Below, in pieces: positions 1-6,466 of a stretch of DNA of 14,106 bases. Where the stretch lies: NCBI RefSeq assembly GCF_022511165.1, contig NZ_JAFLSB010000035.1, positions 1-14,106 on the forward strand, in the 5' to 3' direction. The notes under the pieces were generated by a model. The model had not been told where the DNA came from, ran no database searches, and saw only the letters and a list, made by a program, of their open reading frames with translations. Position 1 is the stretch's first letter; every line of letters starts with the position of its first letter. The DNA comes from Helicobacter sp. (GTDB taxonomy: Bacteria; Campylobacterota; Campylobacteria; Campylobacterales; Helicobacteraceae). Both the position numbers and the translations under genes were made by a program.

Positions 1-709
1 TAAGTTTAAAAAGAAATTCATAATTTACACCATTATGGCTTAATCCTTCTGTGGGAGAGAAATGCACCTCATCAATAGGCGCAAAATCACAGGTAAAACC
101 AGATTCTCTTGCCACATATTCTAAGAATCGTGTGGTAGTAACATCTTCAAACGAGCTTGGAACGCAAGAAAAGAGAATCTTCCAATCCTCATACAGCTCA
201 TAAAAGCGCAGGGTATCCTCCTCAAGTGTGATAAGTCGTTTAAAATTTTCACTTAGAGCATTATGGATATTATTAAATTGCGCCTCTTCATTAAGCCCAT
301 TGTGCTTGAGTAATGCCCATTGCATTAATGCACTTTCATAAAGCATAGTGGGCGTATCAGCATTAAATTCTAAAAGCTTAATAGGCACTCCATCAAGCCC
401 ACCAGCCAAATCAAATCGCCCATAAAGATGCCAATGAATCTCCTCTTCCCAGCTTTGCTTAATCGCGCCAATGAGGCTAGGAGGAATATCAAGCTCAAAA
501 AATAAATCATTTTTTATTACATATTCCCCAGCCTCTACAAACATATCATAAAGCTCATTTCCTGCCTCATAATATGCCTCTGCCTCCGCTTGGCTGATAT
601 GTATCAACTCATCGCTTAAATAAGAACTATTATCGCTGTCTGTGTGCCAAGTAAGCCCCATAGATTCTAAAACATTTGCATCAGGGAGTGAGAGATGAGT
701 AATTGTCAT
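1..709 (-). CDS. Glutathionylspermidine synthase-like ATP-grasp ligase, N-terminal 236 residues (runs off left edge)
   Basis: I translated this from the minus strand; the frame stays open to base 1, so the C-terminus is missing. It matches the glutathionylspermidine synthase synthetase family (YgiC/YjfC group). The family signature is visible: an R-F-D at about 98-100 after W-H-L-Y-G, and L-L-E-F-N-A-D-T-P-T-M at about 112-122. In characterised GspS this domain joins a polyamine to the glycine carboxylate of glutathione, using ATP. Stand-alone YgiC/YjfC homologues have no confirmed substrate, so the substrate here is unknown. The ATG at 709-707 follows the lipoprotein stop codon by one base (TAA-T-ATG), so translation is probably coupled. 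I recall the same lipoprotein/ligase pair in H. pylori (HP0232/HP0233), and E. coli has a comparable ygiB-ygiC pair. Family assignment is firm; function is not. Confidence 0.85.
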   Translation of the reverse strand, partial: MTITHLSLPDANVLESMGLTWHTDSDNSSYLSDELIHISQAEAEAYYEAGNELYDMFVEAGEYVIKNDLFFELDIPPSLIGAIKQSWEEEIHWHLYGRFDLAGGLDGVPIKLLEFNADTPTMLYESALMQWALLKHNGLNEEAQFNNIHNALSENFKRLITLEEDTLRFYELYEDWKILFSCVPSSFEDVTTTRFLEYVARESGFTCDFAPIDEVHFSPTEGLSHNGVNYEFLFKL

Positions 710-710
710 A

Positions 711-1334
711 TTAGCCCCCCATACTGCTAGTGCTTTTATTTGTGCTTGTGGATTGAGAGCTATTATTGCCTCCAAAAAAGCCGCTTTTACCACTACTTGC
801 TTTACTTGCGCTACCTGCTGTGCCTGCCCTCGCATTATTAAAACTATTTTTGCTTCGCTCATAAGCTTGGGGTGATTTATAGTTGCGTTGTGCGTTTGCT
901 TGATAATTTGGATTATTAAAAAGCTTATTTCCAATATAGCTTCCAAGAATTGCTCCTGCGGCACTTGCAAGGATTGCTCCACCAAGCCCTAACCCTCCTC
1001 CATCTGGGTTAGTGAGCTGACTTTGCCCCGCATCAATAGCCACTTCTTCTTGCTTAATCAGCTCATCAATCTCTGCTTGAGAGAGCATTCTCTCTTGCCC
1101 ATTAACATCTTTAAGCATCACACGTGTTTGCTCGCTTGGGTATTCCTCTAGCACCTTATAAGTGCCATCGGGCTGCTCTTCTATAACAACAAAAGCGCCA
1201 TTTTTTTGGCTATTTTGTAAGGCATTGCTCACATCATTTGTATTGCCATTATCACACGCATTAAGGGCAAAAACAGCCATTACGCCAAGCCCTCCAACCA
1301 TCGCATAATTTTTAATGCTATTAATATGTTTCAT
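711..1334 (-). CDS. UPF0323-type lipoprotein with glycine-zipper segment and Ser/Gly-rich tail ending SMGG
   Basis: This is a 207-residue predicted lipoprotein. A basic start (MKHINSIKNY), a hydrophobic stretch at about 11-24 and the lipobox L-N-A-C give Cys27 as the lipidated residue. The folded part (about 47-108) contains GAFVVIEEQPDGTYKVLEEYP. A glycine-zipper helix follows at about 112-138 (G-L-G-L-G-G, then S-A-A-G-A-I-L-G-S-Y-I-G-N). Next comes NPNYQANAQRNYKSPQAYER, and then a disordered S/G/N/K tail ending S-M-G-G. The sequence matches what I recall of UPF0323 lipoproteins of Helicobacter. I chose the ATG at 1334-1332 because it has AAAGGGG upstream and places the signal peptide at the N-terminus. 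A longer reading from 1496 would overlap mnmG and bury the signal peptide. Its likely place is an envelope membrane; its role is unknown. Confidence 0.88.
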   Translation of the reverse strand: MKHINSIKNYAMVGGLGVMAVFALNACDNGNTNDVSNALQNSQKNGAFVVIEEQPDGTYKVLEEYPSEQTRVMLKDVNGQERMLSQAEIDELIKQEEVAIDAGQSQLTNPDGGGLGLGGAILASAAGAILGSYIGNKLFNNPNYQANAQRNYKSPQAYERSKNSFNNARAGTAGSASKASSGKSGFFGGNNSSQSTSTNKSTSSMGG

Positions 1335-1348
1335 ATGCGCCCCTTTAT

Positions 1349-1370
1349 TTTGATATATGATTGTATCAAA
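1349..1370. promoter_or_regulatory. 22-bp perfect dyad (TTTGATA-N8-TATCAAA) over the lipoprotein promoter
   Basis: Two perfect 7-bp arms, TTTGATA at 1349-1355 and TATCAAA at 1364-1370, are separated by 8 bases. They overlap the last codon and stop of mnmG and the presumed -10 box of the lipoprotein gene. Length and symmetry resemble binding sites of Crp/Fnr-type dimers, and such a regulator is encoded at 3409. A single TTTGATA half-site also lies at 3321-3327 upstream of that regulator. An operator role is inference. Confidence 0.4.
1360..1368 (-). promoter_or_regulatory. Candidate extended -10 promoter for lipoprotein/ligase pair
   Basis: On the minus strand TGA-TACAAT reads as an extended -10 element (TG at 1368-1367, TACAAT at 1365-1360). 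It lies about 25 bases upstream of the lipoprotein start and overlaps the mnmG stop codon. It would allow the two downstream genes to be expressed separately from mnmG. Identified by motif only. Confidence 0.4.
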
Positions 1371-3264
1371 TTTTTGCCATTTTTTTATGGTGCAGATGAA
1401 TATACAAATGCAAGACATCAATGCTTGCGGGCGTAATACCGCTAATTTCACTCGCCTCAAAAAGACTTTTTGGCGTGAAAAGCTTAAGTTTTTCAATTAC
1501 CTCAAGACTAAGTCCGGGAATACTATCAAATACAAAATCGCGCGGAATCTCCACTTGAAGCATTTGCTGCATTTGGCTTATCTGCTCTTTTTGTTTTTGT
1601 ATATAATCAAAATATTTAGATTCTATGCAAATTTGCTCCAAGCTACTCTCACTCATAGAATCCACATTTTCTACTCCGCAATGCTTAAGCAATGTGCGTA
1701 AAGTATGAAAATCACACATTTGACGCCCGATAATATGAATAAGCAACGTTTTATCGCTAATGGGTGGGAGGTGGAGAGAAGAAAGAAGAGCAAGATTACT
1801 CGCATTTGGCGTAAGATAAGTATCTTGTAAATACGCCAAAGTATGCTCAATATGTGATTTATCTGCTTTAATCTCATTATAACGCGCCTCATCGATTAAG
1901 CCAAAATGGCGCGCATAGTCTCCAAGTCGCAGATACGCATTATCTTCACGCAATAAAAGGCGATATTCCGCGCGTGAGGTAAAAACACGATAAGGCTCTT
2001 TTGTGCCTTTAGTTACTAAATCATCAATCATCACACCAATATAAGCTTCATTTCTTGAGAGGCAAAAGGATTCTCCTTTGAGGGAAAGTGCGGCATTAAT
2101 TCCCGCCATAATACCTTGTGCAGCAGCTTCTTCATAGCCTGTTGTGCCATTAATCTGCCCTGCAAGGAAGAGATTGGCGCATTTTTTTGTTTCAAGCGTG
2201 TGATAAAGCTCGGTAGGCTCAATGTAATCATACTCAATCGCATAGCCATAGCGCGTAATATGAGCATTTTCTAAACCAGCAATGCTATGAATCACATCTT
2301 CTTGCACATCAATAGGAAGCGAGGTGGAAAGTCCATTAATATAATACTCCACCGCCTCTTTGGTTTGAGGCTCTAAAAAGAGTTGGTGGCGGCTCTTGCT
2401 TGCAAAACGATTGACTTTATCCTCAATACTTGGACAATACCTTGGTCCTACCCCCTCAATTTGTCCTGTAAAAAGTGGCGCACGATGAAAGTTCTCTCGA
2501 ATAATGCGATGTGTATTTTCGTTTGTGTAAGTTACATAGCAAGGGAGTTGCGTAGGATTAAAATGCTTTGTTTTATAGCTAAAATGTGGCGGATTCTCAT
2601 CGCCTCTATGCACTTCTAAATGACTAAAATCAATGCTTCTAGCATCAAGCCTTGCGCAAGTGCCTGTTTTTAATCGCCCAAGCTTTAGCCCCATATCTTG
2701 CAAGGAAATGCTAAGATTCTGCGGACTTAGCTCACCAAATCGCCCATTGCTAAGCTTTGTCTCTCCTATATGCACAAGTCCTCTTAAAAATGTGCCGGTA
2801 GTAAGAATAATCTTTTTTGCATAATAGGTTTTTTTGATGTTGGTTATCACGCCCCTAGCCACATATCTTCCCGTAGAATCTTGCTCATAGATAAGAGATT
2901 CTGCACTCTCTTGTGAGAGAGTAAGATTAGGGGTATTAAGGGCTATGTCTTTTGCGATAATACTATACCTATCCATATCAATTTGCGCCCTTGTGCCACG
3001 CACAGCAGGACCTTTGGAAGAATTTAAAATACGAAATTGAATCCCGCACTTATCGGTGATTTCTCCCATAACGCCCCCAAGGGCATCTATTTCTTTGACT
3101 AAATGCCCCTTGCCAAGCCCTCCTACAGCAGGATTACAGCTTGCAAGAGCGAGATTCTGTATAAGAAGCGTAATAAGATGCGTTTTTGCCCCCATTTTTG
3201 CACTTACAATACTTGCCTCCAATCCCGCGTGTCCGCCCCCAATAACCAAAACATCATACTCCAT
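1366..3264 (-). CDS. mnmG: tRNA uridine-5-carboxymethylaminomethyl modification enzyme MnmG (GidA)
   Basis: This 632-residue protein is full length for the family. MnmG acts with MnmE on U34 of certain tRNAs, adding an aminomethyl or carboxymethylaminomethyl group at C5 with FAD, NADH, GTP and methylene-tetrahydrofolate. The FAD-binding Rossmann motif V-I-G-G-G-H-A-G is at about 7-14. The conserved C-N-P-A-V-G-G-L-G-K-G-H-L block starts at Cys43, and G-P-R-Y-C-P-S-I-E-D-K-V contains Cys277, matching the two catalytic-region cysteines of the family. Later family blocks include T-G-Y-E-E-A-A-A-Q-G and F-T-S-R-A-E-Y-R-L-L-L-R-E-D-N-A. The ATG at 3264 is preceded by GGAGTGAAG. It is the first gene of the minus-strand group that continues with the lipoprotein (31-base gap) and the ligase. 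A stand-alone MnmD, acting later in the same pathway, is encoded at 11261-12079. Confidence 0.97.
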   Translation of the reverse strand: MEYDVLVIGGGHAGLEASIVSAKMGAKTHLITLLIQNLALASCNPAVGGLGKGHLVKEIDALGGVMGEITDKCGIQFRILNSSKGPAVRGTRAQIDMDRYSIIAKDIALNTPNLTLSQESAESLIYEQDSTGRYVARGVITNIKKTYYAKKIILTTGTFLRGLVHIGETKLSNGRFGELSPQNLSISLQDMGLKLGRLKTGTCARLDARSIDFSHLEVHRGDENPPHFSYKTKHFNPTQLPCYVTYTNENTHRIIRENFHRAPLFTGQIEGVGPRYCPSIEDKVNRFASKSRHQLFLEPQTKEAVEYYINGLSTSLPIDVQEDVIHSIAGLENAHITRYGYAIEYDYIEPTELYHTLETKKCANLFLAGQINGTTGYEEAAAQGIMAGINAALSLKGESFCLSRNEAYIGVMIDDLVTKGTKEPYRVFTSRAEYRLLLREDNAYLRLGDYARHFGLIDEARYNEIKADKSHIEHTLAYLQDTYLTPNASNLALLSSLHLPPISDKTLLIHIIGRQMCDFHTLRTLLKHCGVENVDSMSESSLEQICIESKYFDYIQKQKEQISQMQQMLQVEIPRDFVFDSIPGLSLEVIEKLKLFTPKSLFEASEISGITPASIDVLHLYIHLHHKKMAKI

Positions 3265-3290
3265 ATATCTTCACTCCTTCACTCCCACTC

Positions 3291-3311
3291 TTGTGTATAT
3301 AATATACAAAA
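3291..3311. promoter_or_regulatory. Imperfect dyad over the mnmG promoter region
   Basis: The core GTATAT-A-ATATAC (3295-3307) is a perfect 13-bp odd palindrome. It extends to 10-bp arms with one mismatch across 3291-3311. It lies in the divergent region between mnmG and the Crp-like gene, about 30 bases upstream of the mnmG start. AT-rich -10-like sequences on the minus strand lie inside it. It may be an operator or simply the promoter itself. Confidence 0.3.
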
Positions 3312-3365
3312 ATTTTATTTTTTGATACCAAAATGAATGGAATTTTATTATTATTTGGCTATTTT

Positions 3366-3374
3366 TGCTAATAT
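3366..3374 (+). promoter_or_regulatory. Candidate extended -10 promoter for the Crp/Fnr-family gene
   Basis: TGC-TAATAT at 3366-3374 is an extended -10 element about 34 bases upstream of the regulator start. The start has a strong GGAGGA ribosome-binding site just before it. The upstream DNA is T/A-rich with no clear -35, as is usual for Helicobacter sigma-70 promoters. Confidence 0.45.
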
Positions 3375-3408
3375 AACGCGTTTGAAACAAGGGGACTTTG
3401 GAGGATAG

Positions 3409-4119
3409 ATGAAAAGAAGAGCCTTAGGTTTAATTAGCGTTTTTGCACATATGAGTGAGGAAAGTTTAGAATCTTTAATAGCCATTGCTAGATTACATTA
3501 TCTTGAAAGAAATGCTATCTTACATTATGAGGGTGAGCTTATTAACTATGCGTGTTTTCTTGCGCGAGGTAAGGTAGAGTTATATAAAATGGATAAAAAT
3601 GACAATGAATTATTTTTATGTTATGTAGATGATAGTGCGCAAGGAAAAAGACTTATTAATGCCTTTGGTGATTTTGTGCCTTATGAAACAGCTGCGAATG
3701 TGCGTGGGATAAGACCAAGTGAAATTGTGATATTTGAGCTTGATAAGCTCCATTCTCTTGCTTTGAATAATATAGAGATAAGTAATGCGCTAATGCGTGA
3801 ATTTATGGATAAGATGATTGTATTTAAAAATGTTGTGAATTTTAGAGAAATTTTTGATAGCGCTTCTAAGGTAGCATATTTTTTATACACAAAGCTTGAT
3901 TATTTTAATCAAATGCAGCGACAAATCATTGCGCGTGAGCTTAATATTAAAATCGAGACATTGAGTAGAATCTTGCACAAAATGTTTCAGCAAGGAATCA
4001 TTGCAAAAAATGAACATAATGAAATTTACATCAAAGATCCCGCGCTTTTTGTAAATCTCTATGGCAATGTCAAGCAGCATTTTTCACAAGATTTGATCAA
4101 TCAAAAAAAAATGCGATGA
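3409..4119 (+). CDS. Crp/Fnr-family transcriptional regulator
   Basis: This is a 236-residue regulator. Residues about 15-120 form a cyclic-nucleotide-binding-type beta barrel (E-G-E-L-I-N-Y-A-C-F-L-A-R-G-K-V-E-L-Y). A long dimerisation helix follows at about 120-165. The winged helix-turn-helix is at about 168-210, with the recognition helix I-E-T-L-S-R-I-L-H-K-M, which keeps the E-T-x-S/G-R pattern of Crp/Fnr proteins. Only two cysteines (about 49 and 71) are present, so it cannot hold an Fnr-type four-cysteine iron-sulfur cluster. The barrel looks divergent, so cAMP binding is not supported. A nitrosative-stress regulator of the Campylobacter NssR kind is one possibility, but I cannot show it. 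The start is fixed by GGAGGA-TAG-ATG. It is transcribed divergently from mnmG. Candidate operators lie at 1349-1370 and 3291-3311. Confidence 0.88.
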   Translation: MKRRALGLISVFAHMSEESLESLIAIARLHYLERNAILHYEGELINYACFLARGKVELYKMDKNDNELFLCYVDDSAQGKRLINAFGDFVPYETAANVRGIRPSEIVIFELDKLHSLALNNIEISNALMREFMDKMIVFKNVVNFREIFDSASKVAYFLYTKLDYFNQMQRQIIARELNIKIETLSRILHKMFQQGIIAKNEHNEIYIKDPALFVNLYGNVKQHFSQDLINQKKMR

Positions 4120-4133
4120 TGATTTTAGGATTC

Positions 4134-4165
4134 GCTTTGAATTTTTAACAATCTTAAAGCAAAGC
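4134..4165 (+). other. Hairpin just upstream of the leader ORF ribosome-binding site
   Basis: GCTTTG (4134-4139) pairs with CAAAGC (4160-4165), and TTTAA/TTAAA can pair inside. The stem ends directly before AAGGA (4166-4170), the ribosome-binding site of the small ORF at 4176. No T-run follows, so it does not look like a terminator. A role in translation control or mRNA stability is possible but unproven. Confidence 0.25.
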
Positions 4166-4175
4166 AAGGATAAAA

Positions 4176-4256
4176 ATGATAAGAAACAAGGTAATAGCAG
4201 TATGTTGGGCTTTTGGCTCTTTTTTTAATTTAGCAAAATATTTCCATAGATTCTAG
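4176..4256 (+). CDS. Possible 26-codon leader peptide, in frame with and abutting the DUF3943 gene
   Basis: An ATG with a good ribosome-binding site (AAGGA, five bases before it) opens a 26-codon frame beginning MIRNKVIAVCWAFG and ending in TAG at 4254-4256. The next codon is the ATG of the DUF3943 gene, in the same frame, giving TAG-ATG. The downstream gene has no visible Shine-Dalgarno sequence of its own. Its translation could therefore depend on termination and reinitiation here. Alternatively the small frame is the former N-terminus of the same protein, cut off by an amber codon, or is not translated. No homologue is recognised. Confidence 0.35.
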   Translation: MIRNKVIAVCWAFGSFFNLAKYFHRF

Positions 4257-5012
4257 ATGTTTTATATAAAATATACCCAATATTTGCGCAAATGGCGTTT
4301 GTTTCTTGCTCTCATACTTACTCCTCTAATGCTTTTTAGCGAAGAGCTTGACTATAACTCCTTGCAAAATCCCTCCCCCTCTCAATCTTATTTTTATGAG
4401 CCTGCCAACAAAGGGGCTTATCTTGCTATTGGCACAGGCATTATACTTGGTGGCACACTTGTAGGTGCAGGAGTGCTGTATCTTATGCCTGAATCTGTAA
4501 CAAATTGGAATAGAGATGAGATAGTTAATTTGGGACAAAATTGGAAGAGAAAAACAGCACAAGGACCGGTGGTTGATGCAGATGATTGGTTTTTGAATTG
4601 GATTACGCACCCTTATTGGGGAGCAGTGTATTATATGCAGCCGCGTGTGGCAGGATTTAGTTGGGCAGAATCTGCTTTATACAGCGTTCTTGCCTCTGCA
4701 TTTTTTTGGGAATATGGCATTGAAGCTTTTGCAGAAGTGCCCTCGTGGCAGGATTTAGTCATTACTCCCGCTATTGGCTCAATGTTTGGGGAGCTTTTTT
4801 ATCGTGCCACACTCCACATACACGCCAATCAAGATAGACTCCTAGGCTCTAGAATCTTAGGAAAAAGCATTTTGCTACTTATGGACCCGGTGGGATTTCT
4901 CATACAAAATACGGGCTTAGTGCGCAACAAAAATGAAATGCAAGGTATGGTGCTACCCCTAAGTGGCAAAAATGGTGCAGGACTACAAATGCGAGTTGTG
5001 ATGAGATTCTAA
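4257..5012 (+). CDS. DUF3943 domain protein, predicted envelope protein
   Basis: This is a 251-residue protein with a signal-peptide-like N-terminus: basic residues Y-L-R-K-W-R, then L-F-L-A-L-I-L-T-P-L-M-L-F at about 15-27. It may be cleaved near F-S-E-E. A second hydrophobic segment lies at about 54-76 (Y-L-A-I-G-T-G-I-I-L-G-G-T-L). The core matches DUF3943: N-W-I-T-H-P-Y-W-G-A-V-Y-Y-M-Q-P-R, S-A-F-F-W-E-Y-G-I-E-A-F-A-E-V-P-S-W-Q-D, and T-P-A-I-G-S-M-F-G-E. Proteins of this family are thought to be in the outer membrane or periplasm; no biochemical role is established that I know of. The mature part ends in L-Q-M-R-V-V-M-R-F; the terminal aromatic residue is typical of outer-membrane beta-barrels. 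It lies downstream of the Crp-like gene and converges on the CCA-enzyme gene. Confidence 0.75.
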   Translation: MFYIKYTQYLRKWRLFLALILTPLMLFSEELDYNSLQNPSPSQSYFYEPANKGAYLAIGTGIILGGTLVGAGVLYLMPESVTNWNRDEIVNLGQNWKRKTAQGPVVDADDWFLNWITHPYWGAVYYMQPRVAGFSWAESALYSVLASAFFWEYGIEAFAEVPSWQDLVITPAIGSMFGELFYRATLHIHANQDRLLGSRILGKSILLLMDPVGFLIQNTGLVRNKNEMQGMVLPLSGKNGAGLQMRVVMRF

Positions 5013-5022
5013 AAGCTTGAAT

Positions 5023-5044
5023 AAAGATTTTAACTACCATCTTT
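5023..5044. terminator. Weak AT-rich hairpin between convergent genes
   Basis: AAAGAT (5023-5028) pairs with ATCTTT (5039-5044) around a 10-base loop, with short T and A runs on the two sides. It sits 10 bases past the DUF3943 stop and about 35 bases beyond the -1 frame end of the CCA-enzyme gene. It could serve as a weak bidirectional terminator. The stem is short and has no GC-rich core. Confidence 0.3.
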
Positions 5045-5078
5045 TATGTTATCTTGAAAATAAAAATTATGTAAATTT

Positions 5079-5186
5079 CTAAGATTTTTTAAGTGTTTGC
5101 GCATAAGCAAGTAAAGCAAGGGGCGTATGCTCTATTTTCTCTTCAAGCACTTGCACTAAAAGAGTTTGTAATATCTCCCCATACGC
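5079..5186 (-). other. C-terminal tail of the CCA-adding enzyme in the -1 frame
   Basis: The zero frame of the upstream gene ends at 5156 with G-K-R-M-G-R-Y-Y-K-L-F. The frame one base back continues G-K-A-Y-G-E-I-L-Q-T-L-L-V-Q-V-L-E-E-K-I-E and then about 14 more residues to TAG at 5081-5079. The tail is 35 residues. It is what the family is expected to carry here: a helix of the form G-x-x-I-G-E-I-L-x-x-L-L-x-x-V-L-E-G. The tail is therefore homologous coding sequence displaced by one base. It is reached either by -1 ribosomal slippage or not at all, if the gene carries a real deletion. A sequencing error would also explain it. Confidence 0.7.
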
Positions 5187-6430
5187 TTTCCCTCTTTTAT
5201 ACCTATACCTTTTAAATCCGCTCCATTAATACATAATTCCCCAAGACTTAGAGGCATTGTAGAGCAAAGCACATTGTGCAAAAGCAAATTAAAGCGCTCA
5301 AGTTCTCTTGCCATTTCCTTCACCTGCTCTTTTTGCCCTCTATTAATACCCTCTCTTGTTATATCCTCTAAGCTCTCCCTCTCTCTTTGGCTTTGCAATA
5401 AGGCTTGTTTGATAACTACAACATCTTCTAGCACACTTTGAGCATTCACTCGCCCACCAAGCTCCACAATAATATGTCGTAGCTCCACAATATTCATAGT
5501 AAATGGCATATCATAGAACTTAAGAAGTGTGAGAATACGCTCTTTGCACTTATTGCTAAATTTTAAAGATTCTAAAATATCCTTAGCATATGGCGCACAA
5601 GGGTGCAAAAAGCAACTCCACACTAACTCTTCTTTATCTTTAGGCATATATTGAAGAAGCGAAAAATCACACTGCATAGGGAGTTGTGGGATTATTATAT
5701 GTAGCAGGGGTAAAAAATCACTCAAAACCCTCCACGCATATTCCCCACCTAAGAGCTTGCTTAGCTCCACACGCACTCGCTCTTTTGCCACTTTTAAAAG
5801 CAAGGGGGCATTGTCTAAAATCGCTTCCTTAGTAGTAGATTCTATTAAAAATCCAAGTGTCGCACTAAAGCGCAAGGCACGCAAGATTCGCAAGGCATCT
5901 TCAGTAAAACGCAAACGCGCCTCTCCCACACACATTATGCGCCTATGCACAATATCTGCTACTCCACCCACTTCATCAATAAGCCCAGTGTGGGGTGCAT
6001 AAGCAAGGGCATTAATTGTAAAGTCCCTACGTTTTAAATCCTCACTCAAAGAGGGCGTAAATCTTACACTTTGGGGGGAGCGCGCATTTAGATAAGCCCC
6101 ATCAATGCGAAAAGTTGTGATTTCATATTGATGAGATTTTATAATCACACTTATTGTGCCATATTTTGCACCTGTGGGGATAGAATGCGCAAAAAGTGCA
6201 CTCACTTGCTTAGGCAAAGCCGAAGTAGCAATATCATAATCATTTGGCATTTTATGGGTATGATATAGCTCACATAAAATCATATCACGCACACAGCCAC
6301 CCACGATATAGGCTTCATATCCAGCATTATACAAAGTCTGCAAGATAAAAAGCACATCTTGTGGAAGTTTGGGGGCAAAATGCGAGGGGTTAAAATGAGA
6401 CATATTGACTTCAAATATATCCTTTTTCAT
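5156..6430 (-). CDS. cca: CCA tRNA nucleotidyltransferase / poly(A) polymerase family, C-terminus frame-shifted
   Basis: This class II nucleotidyltransferase matures tRNA 3' ends by adding CCA, or in some lineages adds poly(A). Numbered from the ATG at 6430, the visible motifs are G-G-C-V-R-D at about 44-49 and the metal-binding D-Y-D at 64-66. R-R-D-F-T-I-N-A follows at about 134-141 and E-D-A-L-R-I-L-R-A-L-R-F at about 177-188. A helical C-terminal domain ends I-N-G-A-D-L-K-G-I-G-I-K-E-G-K. I prefer the ATG at 6430 because AGGGGAG lies just before it; the GTG at 6442 would put that site inside the gene. It lies 36 bases downstream of cbrA, so the two are probably one operon. The zero frame gives 424 residues and lacks the last family helix. 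A -1 shift at 5186-5192 would give 450. Choice between CCA and poly(A) activity is not settled by sequence. Confidence 0.9.
   Translation of the reverse strand: MKKDIFEVNMSHFNPSHFAPKLPQDVLFILQTLYNAGYEAYIVGGCVRDMILCELYHTHKMPNDYDIATSALPKQVSALFAHSIPTGAKYGTISVIIKSHQYEITTFRIDGAYLNARSPQSVRFTPSLSEDLKRRDFTINALAYAPHTGLIDEVGGVADIVHRRIMCVGEARLRFTEDALRILRALRFSATLGFLIESTTKEAILDNAPLLLKVAKERVRVELSKLLGGEYAWRVLSDFLPLLHIIIPQLPMQCDFSLLQYMPKDKEELVWSCFLHPCAPYAKDILESLKFSNKCKERILTLLKFYDMPFTMNIVELRHIIVELGGRVNAQSVLEDVVVIKQALLQSQRERESLEDITREGINRGQKEQVKEMARELERFNLLLHNVLCSTMPLSLGELCINGADLKGIGIKEGKRMGRYYKLF
5186..5192 (-). promoter_or_regulatory. Slippery heptamer G-GGA-AAG in the correct phase for -1 frameshifting
   Basis: On the coding strand GGGAAAG sits exactly as G GGA AAG relative to the zero frame (X XXY YYZ). 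It is the same heptamer known from the phage lambda G/T frameshift. Slipping back one base gives GGG AAA and then GCG TAT, the conserved tail. Just downstream GCGTATG (5186-5180) can pair with CATACGC (5129-5123), enclosing a smaller CTCTT/AAGAG hairpin (5164-5160 with 5143-5139). The usual spacer between slippery site and stem is absent. Confidence 0.4.
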
Positions 6431-6466
6431 TGCTCCCCTCACATATAAAATAACACATCATTATTT

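Noticed and set aside
1335..1496. N-terminal extension of the lipoprotein upstream of 1334
   Set aside because: It would overlap mnmG by 131 bases, has no better ribosome-binding site, and buries a clear signal peptide and lipobox.
1357..1701. 114-residue plus-strand frame across the mnmG 3' end
   Set aside because: It mirrors mnmG coding sequence and has no ribosome-binding site or recognisable domain.
3409..4119. Calling the regulator Fnr (oxygen sensor) or Crp (cAMP sensor)
   Set aside because: It has only two cysteines, not the four needed for the Fnr cluster, and the barrel does not clearly keep the cAMP-binding pattern.
6431..6442. GTG at 6442 as start of the CCA-enzyme gene
   Set aside because: The AGGGGAG ribosome-binding site lies inside that extension, directly before the ATG at 6430.
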